From: Pandoraea pnomenusa
GTDB lineage: Bacteria; Pseudomonadota; Gammaproteobacteria; Burkholderiales; Burkholderiaceae
Direction: 5' to 3'
Assembly: GCF_000767615.3 (NCBI RefSeq)
Contig: NZ_CP009553.3
Span: forward strand, 2,976,001-3,040,000
DNA length: 64,000 nt
Of the stretch, positions 12,303 through 21,295 are shown piece by piece; within the stretch, counting starts at the first letter, position 1, and every line of letters begins with the position of its first letter. The notes beneath the pieces were generated by a model. The model made no database searches. It saw only the letters and a program-made list of their open reading frames with translations, and was not told where the DNA came from. The translations under genes and the position numbers were made by a program.

Positions 12303-12334
12303 AAAAAGCCCGGTCACGCAGACCGGGCTTTTTT
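12303..12334. terminator. Bidirectional terminator between ABC-F gene and radA
   Basis: The stem GCCCGGTC (12308-12315) / GACCGGGC (12321-12328) has a 5-nt loop, an A-tract before it and a six-T tract after it. It can end both the plus-strand ABC-F message and the minus-strand alr-radA message. Confidence 0.9.
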
Positions 12335-12382
12335 GTTCGCCAGATTCAGCGAAGTCGGCACGTGCGCCGCGAGCGCGTGCGA

Positions 12383-13756
12383 CTACAATCCGGCCACGAC
12401 CGAAATCGCCTGCTCCAGACGGTCGACGGCATGCACTTCAAGACCGTCGATGGGTTGTTTGGGCGCGTTCGCCTTCGGAATGATGGCAATCGAGAAGCCG
12501 AGCTTCGCGGCTTCCTTGAGACGATCCTGCCCCCGCGGGCTCGGCCGGATTTCCCCGGCCAGCCCGACTTCGCCAAACGCGACGATGCCGCGCGGCAAGG
12601 GCTTGTTGCGCAGCGACGAGTGGATCGCCAGCAGCACGGCCAGGTCGGCCGCCGGCTCCGAAATCTTCACACCGCCCACGGCATTGAGGAACACATCCTG
12701 ATCGAAGCAGGCGATGCCGGCGTGACGATGCATGACCGCCAGCAACATCGCCAGCCGGTTCTGCTCCAATCCCACCGCCAGACGACGCGGATTCGGCACC
12801 TGGGCCGTATCCACCAGCGCCTGCACTTCGACGAGCAGCGGACGGGTGCCCTCCTGGGTCACCAGCACGCAGGAGCCCGGCACGCTCTGCTCATGCTGCG
12901 AAAGGAACAGGGCCGACGGATTCGCCACCCCGCGCAGCCCTTTTTCCGTCATGGCGAAAACGCCCAGTTCGTTGACCGCGCCGAATCGATTCTTGAACGC
13001 GCGAACGAGGCGATAGGACGAATGCGTGTCGCCTTCGAAATACAGCACGGTGTCGACGATGTGTTCAAGCACGCGTGGCCCGGCCAGACTGCCCTCCTTC
13101 GTCACGTGGCCGACCATGATGACGGTCACGCCGCTTTGCTTCGCACTGCGTGTGAGTTGGGCCGCACACTCGCGCACCTGGGCCACCGAACCGGGCGCCG
13201 AGGTGAGGGCTTCGGAGTAAATGGTCTGGATCGAATCGATCACCACGACATCCGGCTTTTCCGATTCGATCGCGCCGAGAATCTTCTCCAACTGGATTTC
13301 GGCAAGCAGATCGAGCTCACCGCCGCCCTCGCCCGCCGCACCGAGGCCCAGTCGCTGCGCGCGCAGCGCAATCTGCGCGCCGGACTCTTCGCCGCTCACG
13401 TAAAGCGCGCGGCGCTCGCGCGCCAGATGCGCCAGGGACTGGAGCAGCAGCGTCGACTTGCCGATTCCGGGATCGCCGCCGATCAGCACCACGCCGCCGG
13501 CGACGAGCCCGCCGCCGAGCACCCGGTCGAATTCACTCACACCGCTGGAAAATCGCGGCACGTCGGCCGCTTCGATCTGCGCGAGCTTGCGCACCGGCGT
13601 GCTCTTGGCGAGCGACTGGTACCGGTGGCCGGTCGACGTTTCGGCCACCGACTCGACGAGGGTATTCCAGCCGTTGCAGTTGGGACATTGCCCCGCCCAC
13701 TTGGGCGTCTGCCCGCCGCACTCGGTACAGATATAGACAGTCTTGGCTTTGGCCAT
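12383..13756 (-). CDS. radA: DNA repair protein RadA
   Basis: A RecA-related branch-migration ATPase of 457 residues that processes recombination intermediates. In order: an N-terminal C4 zinc finger (Cys10, Cys13, Cys24, Cys27), a RecA-like core with Walker A GGDPGIGKST, the RadA-specific KNRFG motif, and a C-terminal Lon-protease-like domain carrying inactive-type sequence. The ATG at 13756 places the zinc finger at the N terminus. It lies 23 bp downstream of alr on the same strand, so the two are likely co-transcribed. Confidence 0.96.
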   Translation of the reverse strand: MAKAKTVYICTECGGQTPKWAGQCPNCNGWNTLVESVAETSTGHRYQSLAKSTPVRKLAQIEAADVPRFSSGVSEFDRVLGGGLVAGGVVLIGGDPGIGKSTLLLQSLAHLARERRALYVSGEESGAQIALRAQRLGLGAAGEGGGELDLLAEIQLEKILGAIESEKPDVVVIDSIQTIYSEALTSAPGSVAQVRECAAQLTRSAKQSGVTVIMVGHVTKEGSLAGPRVLEHIVDTVLYFEGDTHSSYRLVRAFKNRFGAVNELGVFAMTEKGLRGVANPSALFLSQHEQSVPGSCVLVTQEGTRPLLVEVQALVDTAQVPNPRRLAVGLEQNRLAMLLAVMHRHAGIACFDQDVFLNAVGGVKISEPAADLAVLLAIHSSLRNKPLPRGIVAFGEVGLAGEIRPSPRGQDRLKEAAKLGFSIAIIPKANAPKQPIDGLEVHAVDRLEQAISVVAGL

Positions 13757-13779
13757 GCGTGGAGATCCCGTCGTGACGC

Positions 13780-14850
13780 TCAGTTCGCGTGCACCGGCAC
13801 GCGGCGCGCCACGGCGCACATGAGCTCGTAGCCGAGCGTGCCCGCCGAGGCCGCCACTTCGTCGATGCTCAGGCCACGGCCCCAGAGCGTGACCGGCGTG
13901 CCGACGCGAGCCTGCGGCACCGGCGTGAGATCGACCGCGAGCATGTCCATCGAGACGCGCCCCACCGTGCGCGTACGCACCCCGTCGACCAGCACGGGCG
14001 TGCCCGTGGGCGCGACGCGCGGATAGCCATCGGCGTAGCCACAGGCCACCGTGCCCACGCGCATCGGCGCATCGGCGCGGAACAGGCTGCCGTAGCCGAC
14101 CGAGCCGCCGGCCGGCACTTCCTGGGTACCGATCAGCTCGGCTTCGAGCGTCATCGTGGGTTGCAGATCGAGTTCCGCCGCAGGCACGTCGACGCCCTTG
14201 GGCGAGGAACCGTAGAGCATGATGCCCGGGCGCACCCAGGCGCCATGCGTGCCCGGATGAAACAAGGTGGCCGCCGAGTTGGCCAGGCTGCGCTCGCCCG
14301 GCACGTCGCAGGCGCCGCGCTCGAACGCCTCCATCTGATAGGCGATGCCGCGCGGGCCGTCGGCATCCGAGAAGTGCGTCATCAACACGATCTGGCTCAC
14401 GCCGGGAATCGCACGGGCGCGCTCCCATGCGGCACGAAAACGCTCTGGCGCGAACCCCAGGCGGTTCATGCCGGAGTTCATCTTGAGCTGCACGTTGAGC
14501 GGCTTGGTCAGCCGCGTGGTCTCGAGCATACGCAGCTGCTCGTCGCAGTGCACCGTGGTCGTCAGGCCGTACTTGTCGACGACGGCAAGATCCTCGGGCT
14601 TGAAAAAGCCCTCCAGCAGCAGAATCGGGCCGGCCCATCCGAGCTCGCGAAGCCGAACGGCCTCGTCGAGGTCGAGCAGGCCGAAGCCATCGGCGTCGCG
14701 CAACCCGGGATAGGCGTTCTCGATGCCGTGCCCGTAGGCGTTGGCCTTGACCACCGCCCAGACCTTGGCGTGGGGCGCGTGGCGGCGGGCGACATCGAGA
14801 TTATGGGCAAGCGCTGCGGTGTGAATGGAGACTTTGATCGGACGGGGCAT
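13780..14850 (-). CDS. alr: Alanine racemase
   Basis: A PLP enzyme of 356 residues that interconverts L- and D-alanine for peptidoglycan. The PLP lysine is Lys35 in [11 protein letters not shown], within the N-terminal TIM barrel. The second catalytic Tyr is in [10 protein letters not shown] of the C-terminal beta domain, and [10 protein letters not shown] is also typical. The ATG at 14850 ([10 protein letters not shown]) is preferred; an in-frame ATG at 14913 would add 21 unlike residues. It is first in a two-gene minus-strand unit with radA. Confidence 0.95.
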   Translation of the reverse strand: MPRPIKVSIHTAALAHNLDVARRHAPHAKVWAVVKANAYGHGIENAYPGLRDADGFGLLDLDEAVRLRELGWAGPILLLEGFFKPEDLAVVDKYGLTTTVHCDEQLRMLETTRLTKPLNVQLKMNSGMNRLGFAPERFRAAWERARAIPGVSQIVLMTHFSDADGPRGIAYQMEAFERGACDVPGERSLANSAATLFHPGTHGAWVRPGIMLYGSSPKGVDVPAAELDLQPTMTLEAELIGTQEVPAGGSVGYGSLFRADAPMRVGTVACGYADGYPRVAPTGTPVLVDGVRTRTVGRVSMDMLAVDLTPVPQARVGTPVTLWGRGLSIDEVAASAGTLGYELMCAVARRVPVHAN

Positions 14851-15188
14851 GGGCGGAAACGGAATCGGAGGAGAAGCTTGCCGGGACAGGCCGACGGCAT
14901 AACGCATGGGCATATTTTCGTGTTATAAAGCCGTGCGCACAACTTGTTTTGCCGAAATCTTTCTCCCGATAAGAATATGGGTCTCAGACCGAGGGCGACC
15001 GGGCGCCCGACACGGGGGCTTCGAGACCGAATATACGGTCGAAAGACGTCATTTGGATGGTCGAAGCGCGCAGATACCCCTGTGTTCAAGCCCGGTTTCT
15101 TCCCGTATGGGGGCCCCACTCGGGCACCGCGGATTCCGACAACCGAGACACGCAAGTTTTACGCCGCACGGGATCGACTCAAGTACCG
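14851..15188. promoter_or_regulatory. Divergent alr / lplT intergenic region
   Basis: A 338-bp divergent spacer without a plausible gene. On the minus strand a TATAAC at 14927-14922 could be the alr -10, with a leader of about 65 nt, but I see no good -35. On the plus strand TTGTTT at 14944-14949 with AT-rich sequence near 14969-14976 is a weak candidate for lplT, leaving a leader of about 200 nt. Confidence 0.3.
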
Positions 15189-16481
15189 ATGAAGAAAGGC
15201 TTTTACACCATCATGGCCGCGCAGTTTTTTTCGTCGCTGGCCGACAATGCACTGCTCATTGCCGCAATCGCTCTCCTGAAGGACCTGCATTCACCGCAGT
15301 GGATGACCCCGCTGCTCAAGCTCTTCTTCGTTCTCTCGTACGTCATTCTCGCTGCCTATGTGGGCGCGTTCGCCGACTCGATGCCCAAGGGCAAGGTCAT
15401 GTTCATCAGCAACTCGATCAAGGTCGCGGGCTGTCTGATGATGCTGTTCGGCTCGCATCCGCTGATCGCCTATGGCGTCGTGGGCTTCGGTGCTGCCGCC
15501 TATTCGCCGGCGAAGTACGGGATCCTGACCGAACTGCTCCCCGCCGAGCGGCTCGTGGCCGCCAACGGATGGATCGAAGGACTGACCGTCAGCTCGATCA
15601 TCCTCGGCACGGTGCTCGGTGGCGCGCTCATCAGCCCCCACATCGCCGAATGGATACTGCACCGCACCCCTGAGGTGATCAGTTCGCCGGCAATGGCCGC
15701 GATGGTCGTCATCATGGGCATCTACGTGATTGCGGCGTTGTTCAACCTGCGCATTCCCGACACGGGCGCCCGCTATGCGCGCCAGGAGCGCAACCCCGTC
15801 AAGCTCGTCTCCGATTTCGCCGATTGCTTCGTCACGCTGTGGCGCGACAAGCTCGGCCAGATCTCGCTGGCCGTCACCACGCTCTTCTGGGGCGCCGGCG
15901 CCACGCTGCAGTTCATCGTGCTGCGCTGGGCCGAGAAGGCGCTTGGCATGACGCTGTCCGAAGGCGCGATCCTGCAGGCCGTCTCGGCGGTCGGCGTGGC
16001 GATCGGGGCGATCGTCGCCGCGTCGCGCATTCCCCTCAAGCGCTCGCTCTCGGTGCTGCCGGTCGGCATCGCCATGGGGATCGCGGTGATGGCGATGGCC
16101 TTCTTCTCAAAGGACCTGCTGCCGTGGGGCACCGAGTGGAAGGTGCCGCTCTACCTGATCATCTCGTACATCTTCCTCATCATCGTTGGCGCGCTCGCAG
16201 GCTTTTTCGTGGTGCCGATGAACGCGCTGCTCCAGCACCGCGGCCACGTGCTGCTCTCGGCCGGTCACTCCATCGCCGTCCAGAACTTCAACGAGAACCT
16301 GTCGGTGCTCGTGATGCTCTGCCTCTACGCGCTGCTGATCTGGTGCAACGTGCCGGTCGGGGTCGTCATCGTTCTGTTCGGTGTGTTCGTCTCGGGCACG
16401 ATGTGGCTCGTGATGAAGCGTCACCAGGCCAACCAGCGCGAATTCGATTCGGTCGCGCTCATTGGCGAAGTCAAGCATTGA
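15189..16481 (+). CDS. lplT: Lysophospholipid transporter LplT-like MFS protein
   Basis: An integral membrane protein of the major facilitator superfamily, 430 residues with about 12 hydrophobic segments. It opens MKKGFYTIMAAQFFSSLADN, the form seen in LplT, which flips lysophospholipids inward for re-acylation. The acyltransferase partner Aas is not visible here. An in-frame GTG-like or ATG extension upstream (from 15057) is polar and unconserved-looking, so the ATG at 15189 is used. thiD starts one base after its stop. Confidence 0.85.
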   Translation: MKKGFYTIMAAQFFSSLADNALLIAAIALLKDLHSPQWMTPLLKLFFVLSYVILAAYVGAFADSMPKGKVMFISNSIKVAGCLMMLFGSHPLIAYGVVGFGAAAYSPAKYGILTELLPAERLVAANGWIEGLTVSSIILGTVLGGALISPHIAEWILHRTPEVISSPAMAAMVVIMGIYVIAALFNLRIPDTGARYARQERNPVKLVSDFADCFVTLWRDKLGQISLAVTTLFWGAGATLQFIVLRWAEKALGMTLSEGAILQAVSAVGVAIGAIVAASRIPLKRSLSVLPVGIAMGIAVMAMAFFSKDLLPWGTEWKVPLYLIISYIFLIIVGALAGFFVVPMNALLQHRGHVLLSAGHSIAVQNFNENLSVLVMLCLYALLIWCNVPVGVVIVLFGVFVSGTMWLVMKRHQANQREFDSVALIGEVKH

Positions 16482-16482
16482 T

Positions 16483-17316
16483 ATGAATTCGCGTCAGTCG
16501 CCCGCTCATCCCGTTCCCATCGCCCTCACCATCGCCGGCTCGGACTCCAGCGGCGGTGCGGGCATTCAGGCCGATCTCAAGACGTTCTCCGCGCTCGGCG
16601 CCTACGGCGCCAGTGTGATCACCGCCCTCACCGCGCAGAACACGCGCGGCGTCACGGGCATTCACACGCCGCCCGCGAGCTTCGTGAGCGCACAAATGGA
16701 CGCCGTGTTCCAGGACCTCGATGTCGATGCCGTCAAGCTCGGCATGCTGGCCAACGCCGAGGTCGTGCGCGCCGTCGCCGCCGGATTGCGCAACTACAAG
16801 CCCCGCTTCGTCGTGCTCGATACCGTGATGATCTCCAAGAGCGGGCACGCGCTGCTATTGCCCGATGCGGTGGCCGCCCTGCGTGACGAATTGCTGCCGC
16901 TCGCCGATCTCATTACGCCGAATCTGCCGGAGGCGGCGGCACTGCTCGGCGTCGAGCCGGCCACCGACGAGAGCGAGATGGAGCAGCAGGCGCAGGCCTT
17001 GCGCGCCCTCGGGGCGCGCAACGTGCTGGTCAAAGGGGGGCATCTCGCAGGCGACCTGAGCCCGGACTGGCTGGTAAGCGCCGCGGGCGTGCAACGTTTC
17101 AACGCACCACGTATTGCCGCGCACAACACGCATGGCACCGGCTGCACGTTGTCCGCAGCCCTTGCGGCGCTGCGCCCATGCCGCACCGACTGGTCCGACA
17201 CGGTGCGTGACGCCAAGGCCTATCTCAATGGCGCGCTCGCCGCGAGCGACGATCTGCGCATCGGTCACGGTATCGGGCCGGTACATCACTTCCATGCGGT
17301 CTGGCCCAAGCGCTGA
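16483..17316 (+). CDS. thiD: Hydroxymethylpyrimidine/phosphomethylpyrimidine kinase
   Basis: A ribokinase-fold kinase of 277 residues that phosphorylates HMP and HMP-P in thiamine synthesis or salvage. Visible are ALTIAGSDSSGGAGIQADLK (about 13-32) for substrate binding and THGTGCTLSAA near the C terminus carrying the anion hole and catalytic GTGC. The start is the ATG at 16483, one base after the lplT stop, so translation is probably coupled. No other thi genes or TPP riboswitch are in view. Confidence 0.93.
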   Translation: MNSRQSPAHPVPIALTIAGSDSSGGAGIQADLKTFSALGAYGASVITALTAQNTRGVTGIHTPPASFVSAQMDAVFQDLDVDAVKLGMLANAEVVRAVAAGLRNYKPRFVVLDTVMISKSGHALLLPDAVAALRDELLPLADLITPNLPEAAALLGVEPATDESEMEQQAQALRALGARNVLVKGGHLAGDLSPDWLVSAAGVQRFNAPRIAAHNTHGTGCTLSAALAALRPCRTDWSDTVRDAKAYLNGALAASDDLRIGHGIGPVHHFHAVWPKR

Positions 17317-17334
17317 CACGCGACGCAGGCGGAT

Positions 17335-18609
17335 TCAGAGCGACGGCGCGCTGTCGTCCGCGCTGCGAGCAAGCGCCCGACGCGCCGCCGCGTCCGCCCG
17401 CTCGCTCAGCTCCTCGATACGATGCCGTGCGCGCGGCGCCCAATAGTCCGGCACGATAAATCCCCGGTCGCATTCGAACCAGTCGCCCGCGTCCGTGCGG
17501 CGTGTCAACGCAACGATCAGCAACGGTTCCGCCACGCCGCGCTCGCGCCAGTGCGCCTCGATGCGCGCATGCATTGCCGCCAGCGTGAAGGCGTGCGCGT
17601 CGTCGACGCGCGCCGGGGCGAGCCATCGCGCGCGCGGCAGCATCGCCCATGCGCGCTCACCGCGGGCGTCTGACTGGACCACCGGGACAGGGAACGCTGT
17701 CTGCGCGCCGGCCCACCATTCCTCCAGCGTCGCCCACCAGCCCTGCCCATGCGTTTCCGCAACCACTTGCGGCAATCGCCCCCGCTGAGCGAGCGGATGG
17801 AACAACCACCCCTTGAGATAGACCTGAGGCAACCACGGGCCAACGGCGGGCAAGGCACTGCGCGCGGCGTCGAGCGTGGTCAGCCGAAGTTGATGCTCGA
17901 GCAGGCGCGCCACTTTGTCGGCGAGGCTGTCGGCCAGATTCGGCCCAAGCCAGTGAAACTGTACGTCGCGCTCGCCGAGCGTCGCGGGGGCATCCGCAGG
18001 TGGAACGAACAGGTACAGCTTCACCGCCAGTTCCCAATGGAGCAACTGACGGTCCGCGCGGCGCATCAGCAGGAAGTCGCATTCGCCCAGCGTCATGTTG
18101 CCTCGCCGGGCGTCGCGTACCTGCAGGCCCGCGGCGAGCAGGTCGAAGTGAGGACTGTGCAGCAACGCGAAGTGCAGCAGTTGCTCCGCGTAGCGCCCCA
18201 AGCGGTGACTCTCGCCACGCGACAGGAACTCGCGCAGCGGCGCGGGATTCGCATCGCACGCAAGTAGCCAGTCGTGCAGCGCACGGGAATGCAAGACGGA
18301 TTCGCCGGTACCGCATTGGCCGGACCGGCCGGACCGGCCCGATTCGCTGGACCGACTGAGCACGGCCGCTGGGAGCGGTGGCGCCGAAGACAATGCGGGT
18401 GACGCAGATGACGAGGGCGATGGCGGCGCCGATGGGGACGAAACAGCTTCGGCCGCCCGCATGCCATCGAAATGGGCGAGCGGTGCCGGGAAACGGGCAG
18501 CGCTCAGCAGATCGGCGGACAACAGCAGCCACGCGAGGTCGCGCACGGGCGCCTCGCGCAACGCTTCAATCAGTTCGCCGTAGGCGTGTTGGCCGGAGTC
18601 GATTCGCAC
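17335..18609 (-). CDS. DUF1853 family protein
   Basis: A protein of about 424 residues with the DUF1853 pattern: RYAEQLLHFALLHSP, then TLGECDFLL, HWELAVKLYLF, HWLGPNLADSLADKVARL, and YLKGWLFHP. The Asp and Glu in the GECDFLL and HWELAVK motifs, spaced with a Lys, recall PD-(D/E)xK nucleases; that is inference. A Ser/Pro/Gly-rich insert around residues 50-105 includes three 9-bp units (18313-18339). The start is uncertain: GTG at 18609 (GAGG four bases ahead) or GTG/TTG at 18639-18642. Either way it overlaps the end of udg, suggesting coupled translation and perhaps a repair-linked job. Confidence 0.75.
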   Translation of the reverse strand: MRIDSGQHAYGELIEALREAPVRDLAWLLLSADLLSAARFPAPLAHFDGMRAAEAVSSPSAPPSPSSSASPALSSAPPLPAAVLSRSSESGRSGRSGQCGTGESVLHSRALHDWLLACDANPAPLREFLSRGESHRLGRYAEQLLHFALLHSPHFDLLAAGLQVRDARRGNMTLGECDFLLMRRADRQLLHWELAVKLYLFVPPADAPATLGERDVQFHWLGPNLADSLADKVARLLEHQLRLTTLDAARSALPAVGPWLPQVYLKGWLFHPLAQRGRLPQVVAETHGQGWWATLEEWWAGAQTAFPVPVVQSDARGERAWAMLPRARWLAPARVDDAHAFTLAAMHARIEAHWRERGVAEPLLIVALTRRTDAGDWFECDRGFIVPDYWAPRARHRIEELSERADAAARRALARSADDSAPSL

Positions 18610-19637
18610 ACCGCCTCGTAGGTCGCCCGCGCCAGGCACCAATCCGTCCAGGCCTTGGCCTTGTCGGGCAGGCTGCGTAACAGATAGGCCGGATGGTACG
18701 TCACGATCACCGGCACCCCTTCGTACTCATGCACACGTCCGCGCAAGCTGGCGATGCTCGCCTGGGTACGCAGAATACTCTGCGCCGCGAAGCGCCCCAT
18801 GACAACAATCACCCGGGGCCTAAGCAGCGCGACCTGACGCTTCAGGTAAGGCTCGCAGCTCGCGACTTCGTTGGGTTCGGGATCGCGATTGTTGGGTGGG
18901 CGGCACTTGAGCACGTTGGCGATGTAGACGTTCTCGCCACGCTGCAACGTCACTGCGCGCAGCATGTTGTCGAGCAGCTTGCCCGCCTGACCGACAAAGG
19001 GCTCGCCCTGCAGATCCTCCTGCTGCCCCGGCGCCTCGCCGATGAGCAGCCAGTCGGCCTCGCGATCGCCCACACCGAAGACCGTTTGCGTACGCTTCTC
19101 GCACAACCCGCAAAGGCGGCAATCCGCCACGCGTCCGGCGAGCGCGTCCCAGTCGAGCGTTTCCACGCCCGGCGGGGCCGCACGCGCCGTTGTCGCGCTC
19201 TCGCCTGCATCACGCATGATCGACCACAGTGCGGCATCGGCGGCGGCGTCGCCGTCCCCGTTGCCCTCGCTGTCGAGCCACATGGGAATGTCGTCCGGCG
19301 GCGCGTCTGCGGTGCGCCGGCCGGTGCTGCGCGAGGTCGGCGCCGGTTCGTCCCGCACAGGCGCCACAGGTCTGCCGGCTACCGCAGGATCGCGCTCGGG
19401 TCGGACCGCCCGGCGCGCCGCCTCGGGGGCTTGCGACGTCGCCAAGTCCCAGGGCGGCATATCGTCCGCCGCAGCATCGTCTCGTGCCGCCACCGGCTCG
19501 GCGAGCGTCGCCACATCAGTGTCGCCGGCCATCGTCGAGCGGGCTTCGGCTTGCGCCGCGGCCCGGGCCGCGGCGTCATGCGACATCCACACCGGCCACA
19601 GCCCGAACTCTTCCAGAATCGCTTTAGGCCACGGCAC
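18570..19637 (-). CDS. udg: Uracil-DNA glycosylase, family 4/5 type
   Basis: Removes uracil from DNA. The catalytic domain is the last 200 residues or so of 355. An FeS cluster is indicated by [10 protein letters not shown] plus further cysteines in VLKCRPP and [24 protein letters not shown] is the active-site stretch and THPAYLLR-like YHPAYLLR the uracil-binding motif. The first 175 residues or so are acidic, Ala/Asp-rich and low in complexity, beginning [15 protein letters not shown]; many betaproteobacterial homologues carry such an extension. GTG at 19637 overlaps the rimI stop by 14 bp. Confidence 0.9.
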   Translation of the reverse strand: MPWPKAILEEFGLWPVWMSHDAAARAAAQAEARSTMAGDTDVATLAEPVAARDDAAADDMPPWDLATSQAPEAARRAVRPERDPAVAGRPVAPVRDEPAPTSRSTGRRTADAPPDDIPMWLDSEGNGDGDAAADAALWSIMRDAGESATTARAAPPGVETLDWDALAGRVADCRLCGLCEKRTQTVFGVGDREADWLLIGEAPGQQEDLQGEPFVGQAGKLLDNMLRAVTLQRGENVYIANVLKCRPPNNRDPEPNEVASCEPYLKRQVALLRPRVIVVMGRFAAQSILRTQASIASLRGRVHEYEGVPVIVTYHPAYLLRSLPDKAKAWTDWCLARATYEAVCESTPANTPTAN

Positions 19638-20103
19638 GGTCGGTCTCCCAAGTCAGGCGCATCACGATGGCGTCTTCGCGACGCCCACTCGCCGGATAGT
19701 ATCCCTTGCGCCGGCCGATCTGCTCGAAGCCGAAACGCTCGTAAATGCGCAACGCGCGCACATTGGACGGCCGCACTTCCAACAACACGCCGCCCATGCC
19801 TTGCACGCGCGACACACGCACCACCTCTTCGAGCAATTGCACACCAAGCCCGTTGCCCTGCATCTCCGGCACCACACAGACATTGAGCAGATGCGACTCG
19901 TCCACCACGGGCATCAAGAGGAAGTAGCCGAGCAGCGTGCCATCCACGGCGCGCAGGCAAACGCCCTGATGCCCGGCGTCGAGCGAATCCGAAAAGTTCT
20001 GGCGCGTCCAGGGAAACGGATACGCGCGCACCTCGACGGAAACGACCTCATCGAGATCGGCAAGCGTCATTGGCGAAAAATGATTCGGGCCGACCTGGCG
20101 CAT
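19624..20103 (-). CDS. rimI: Ribosomal protein S18 alanine N-acetyltransferase
   Basis: A GNAT-fold acetyltransferase of 159 residues, expected to acetylate the N-terminal Ala of S18. The fold shows the acetyl-CoA loop [14 protein letters not shown], preceded by NVCVVPE, and the C-terminal [20 protein letters not shown] typical of RimI. The ATG at 20103 shares a base with the tsaB stop (TGATG); a GTG at 20106 is possible. tsaB-rimI pairing is widespread and supports the name. Confidence 0.93.
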   Translation of the reverse strand: MRQVGPNHFSPMTLADLDEVVSVEVRAYPFPWTRQNFSDSLDAGHQGVCLRAVDGTLLGYFLLMPVVDESHLLNVCVVPEMQGNGLGVQLLEEVVRVSRVQGMGGVLLEVRPSNVRALRIYERFGFEQIGRRKGYYPASGRREDAIVMRLTWETDRAVA

Positions 20104-20864
20104 CACGGCGCCTCCTTGCCGGGCCCATGTGACGCGGCCTGCCGGATGGCGTCACGCTCGGCCGTCGTTTGCGCCACCTTGTTGCGAACGTAGACCGGCA
20201 TGGCCCGGTCGGCGGGAATCGCCTCGCCGCGCGCAAACGCGCGCGCTGCCAGCGTGGCAACGTAACGGGCGCGCGGCATGGCGTCAGCCAGCACCGCCTG
20301 AGCCTGCAAAGCGGCCTGGAGCCGTTCGCCGAAGGCGGTCACGGCGTTCCCGGCCACGACAAACTCGGCATCGGGTGTGCGCACCTGTTCGGCGGCATCG
20401 AGTGAGGGCGCCTGAACTTCGCGCCAGTCGCCGGCATCGACGTCCCACGCGTAATCGGCCCAATAGGCCTCGTTCATGCGCGCATCCAGCGCAACGAGCA
20501 CGCGCCGGGTGTCGACGCGCAGCGCGCGCGCCGCCTCGGCGCACGCCAGCAGCGTGCCGACCGGCACCACCGGCAATGCCGCGCCAAACGCCAACCCCTG
20601 CGCAACGCCGCACGCGGTACGCAGCCCGGTAAACGAGCCCGGACCGGCGCCGAAGGCGATCGCATCGCACTCGGCGAGCGTCACGCCGGCCTCACGCAGC
20701 ACGTCGCGCGCGGCGGGCAGGATATGCGTACTGGAAACGGGGCCGGTATCGAGGTGGCGCTCGACCATCAGGGCGGGCACCCCACCGGCAGGATCGTGGC
20801 GATACACGGCGACCGAGCAGAATTCGGTCGAGGTATCGAGGGCAAGAAGCGTAATCGAAGACAT
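20103..20864 (-). CDS. tsaB: tRNA t6A37 threonylcarbamoyl transferase complex subunit TsaB
   Basis: A non-catalytic ASKHA-fold partner of TsaD and TsaE in N6-threonylcarbamoyl-adenosine formation on tRNA, 253 residues. It opens [17 protein letters not shown] and carries [25 protein letters not shown], both diagnostic. The ATG at 20864 is chosen over an upstream in-frame start that adds 11 residues. It heads the overlapping tsaB-rimI-udg-DUF1853 run. Confidence 0.95.
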   Translation of the reverse strand: MSSITLLALDTSTEFCSVAVYRHDPAGGVPALMVERHLDTGPVSSTHILPAARDVLREAGVTLAECDAIAFGAGPGSFTGLRTACGVAQGLAFGAALPVVPVGTLLACAEAARALRVDTRRVLVALDARMNEAYWADYAWDVDAGDWREVQAPSLDAAEQVRTPDAEFVVAGNAVTAFGERLQAALQAQAVLADAMPRARYVATLAARAFARGEAIPADRAMPVYVRNKVAQTTAERDAIRQAASHGPGKEAP

Positions 20865-21295
20865 GGCGTTATTGTAATCGGGCCTGCAGCGCGCCACCTA
20901 GTGGGATCGAGAGCGAACGCCGCTGTACCCCGAGCCGTCGCCGACCGACCCGTCGCGCGCGGGCACCGCGGACAGGCATTTCACTCGGTGCAAATCCGAA
21001 CGTGCACTTTTCCAAAAAGACAGGTATAATGCGCGCTTCGCCTCGCAAGGATCTATGCATTTTCCTTCAGGCGACGAAAAACCGCGTTTTGCCCCAATCC
21101 TGTGATAAGCCATTGTAGTTTTTGCCGGTACTGGCGTTCCTGAGGAACGACCCGCCGCCGTCCCCTCCCTGGCTTACGATACGGATTTCGATCCGCTTTC
21201 TGCCCCATCCGCGATTTGCTTCCTGCTTGCGACGAATTGGGTTTGCCGATTGGCGCCAACGCCCCGACACAACCCATCCATCCGCAAGAGGATAC
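20865..21295. promoter_or_regulatory. Helicase leader and divergent promoter region
   Basis: A 431-bp spacer with no convincing gene. On the plus strand TATAAT lies at 21025-21030 within GGTATAATGCGCGCTTCGCC (21023-21042), which differs by three bases from the block ahead of dapC at 3722. This predicts a helicase leader of about 260 nt. The leader holds a palindrome CGTTCCT-G-AGGAACG (21135-21149). Long leaders are usual for cold-responsive RNA helicase mRNAs; that link is inference. Confidence 0.45.

Noticed and set aside
16462..16500. TPP riboswitch before thiD
   Set aside because: thiD begins one base after lplT, leaving no room for a leader.
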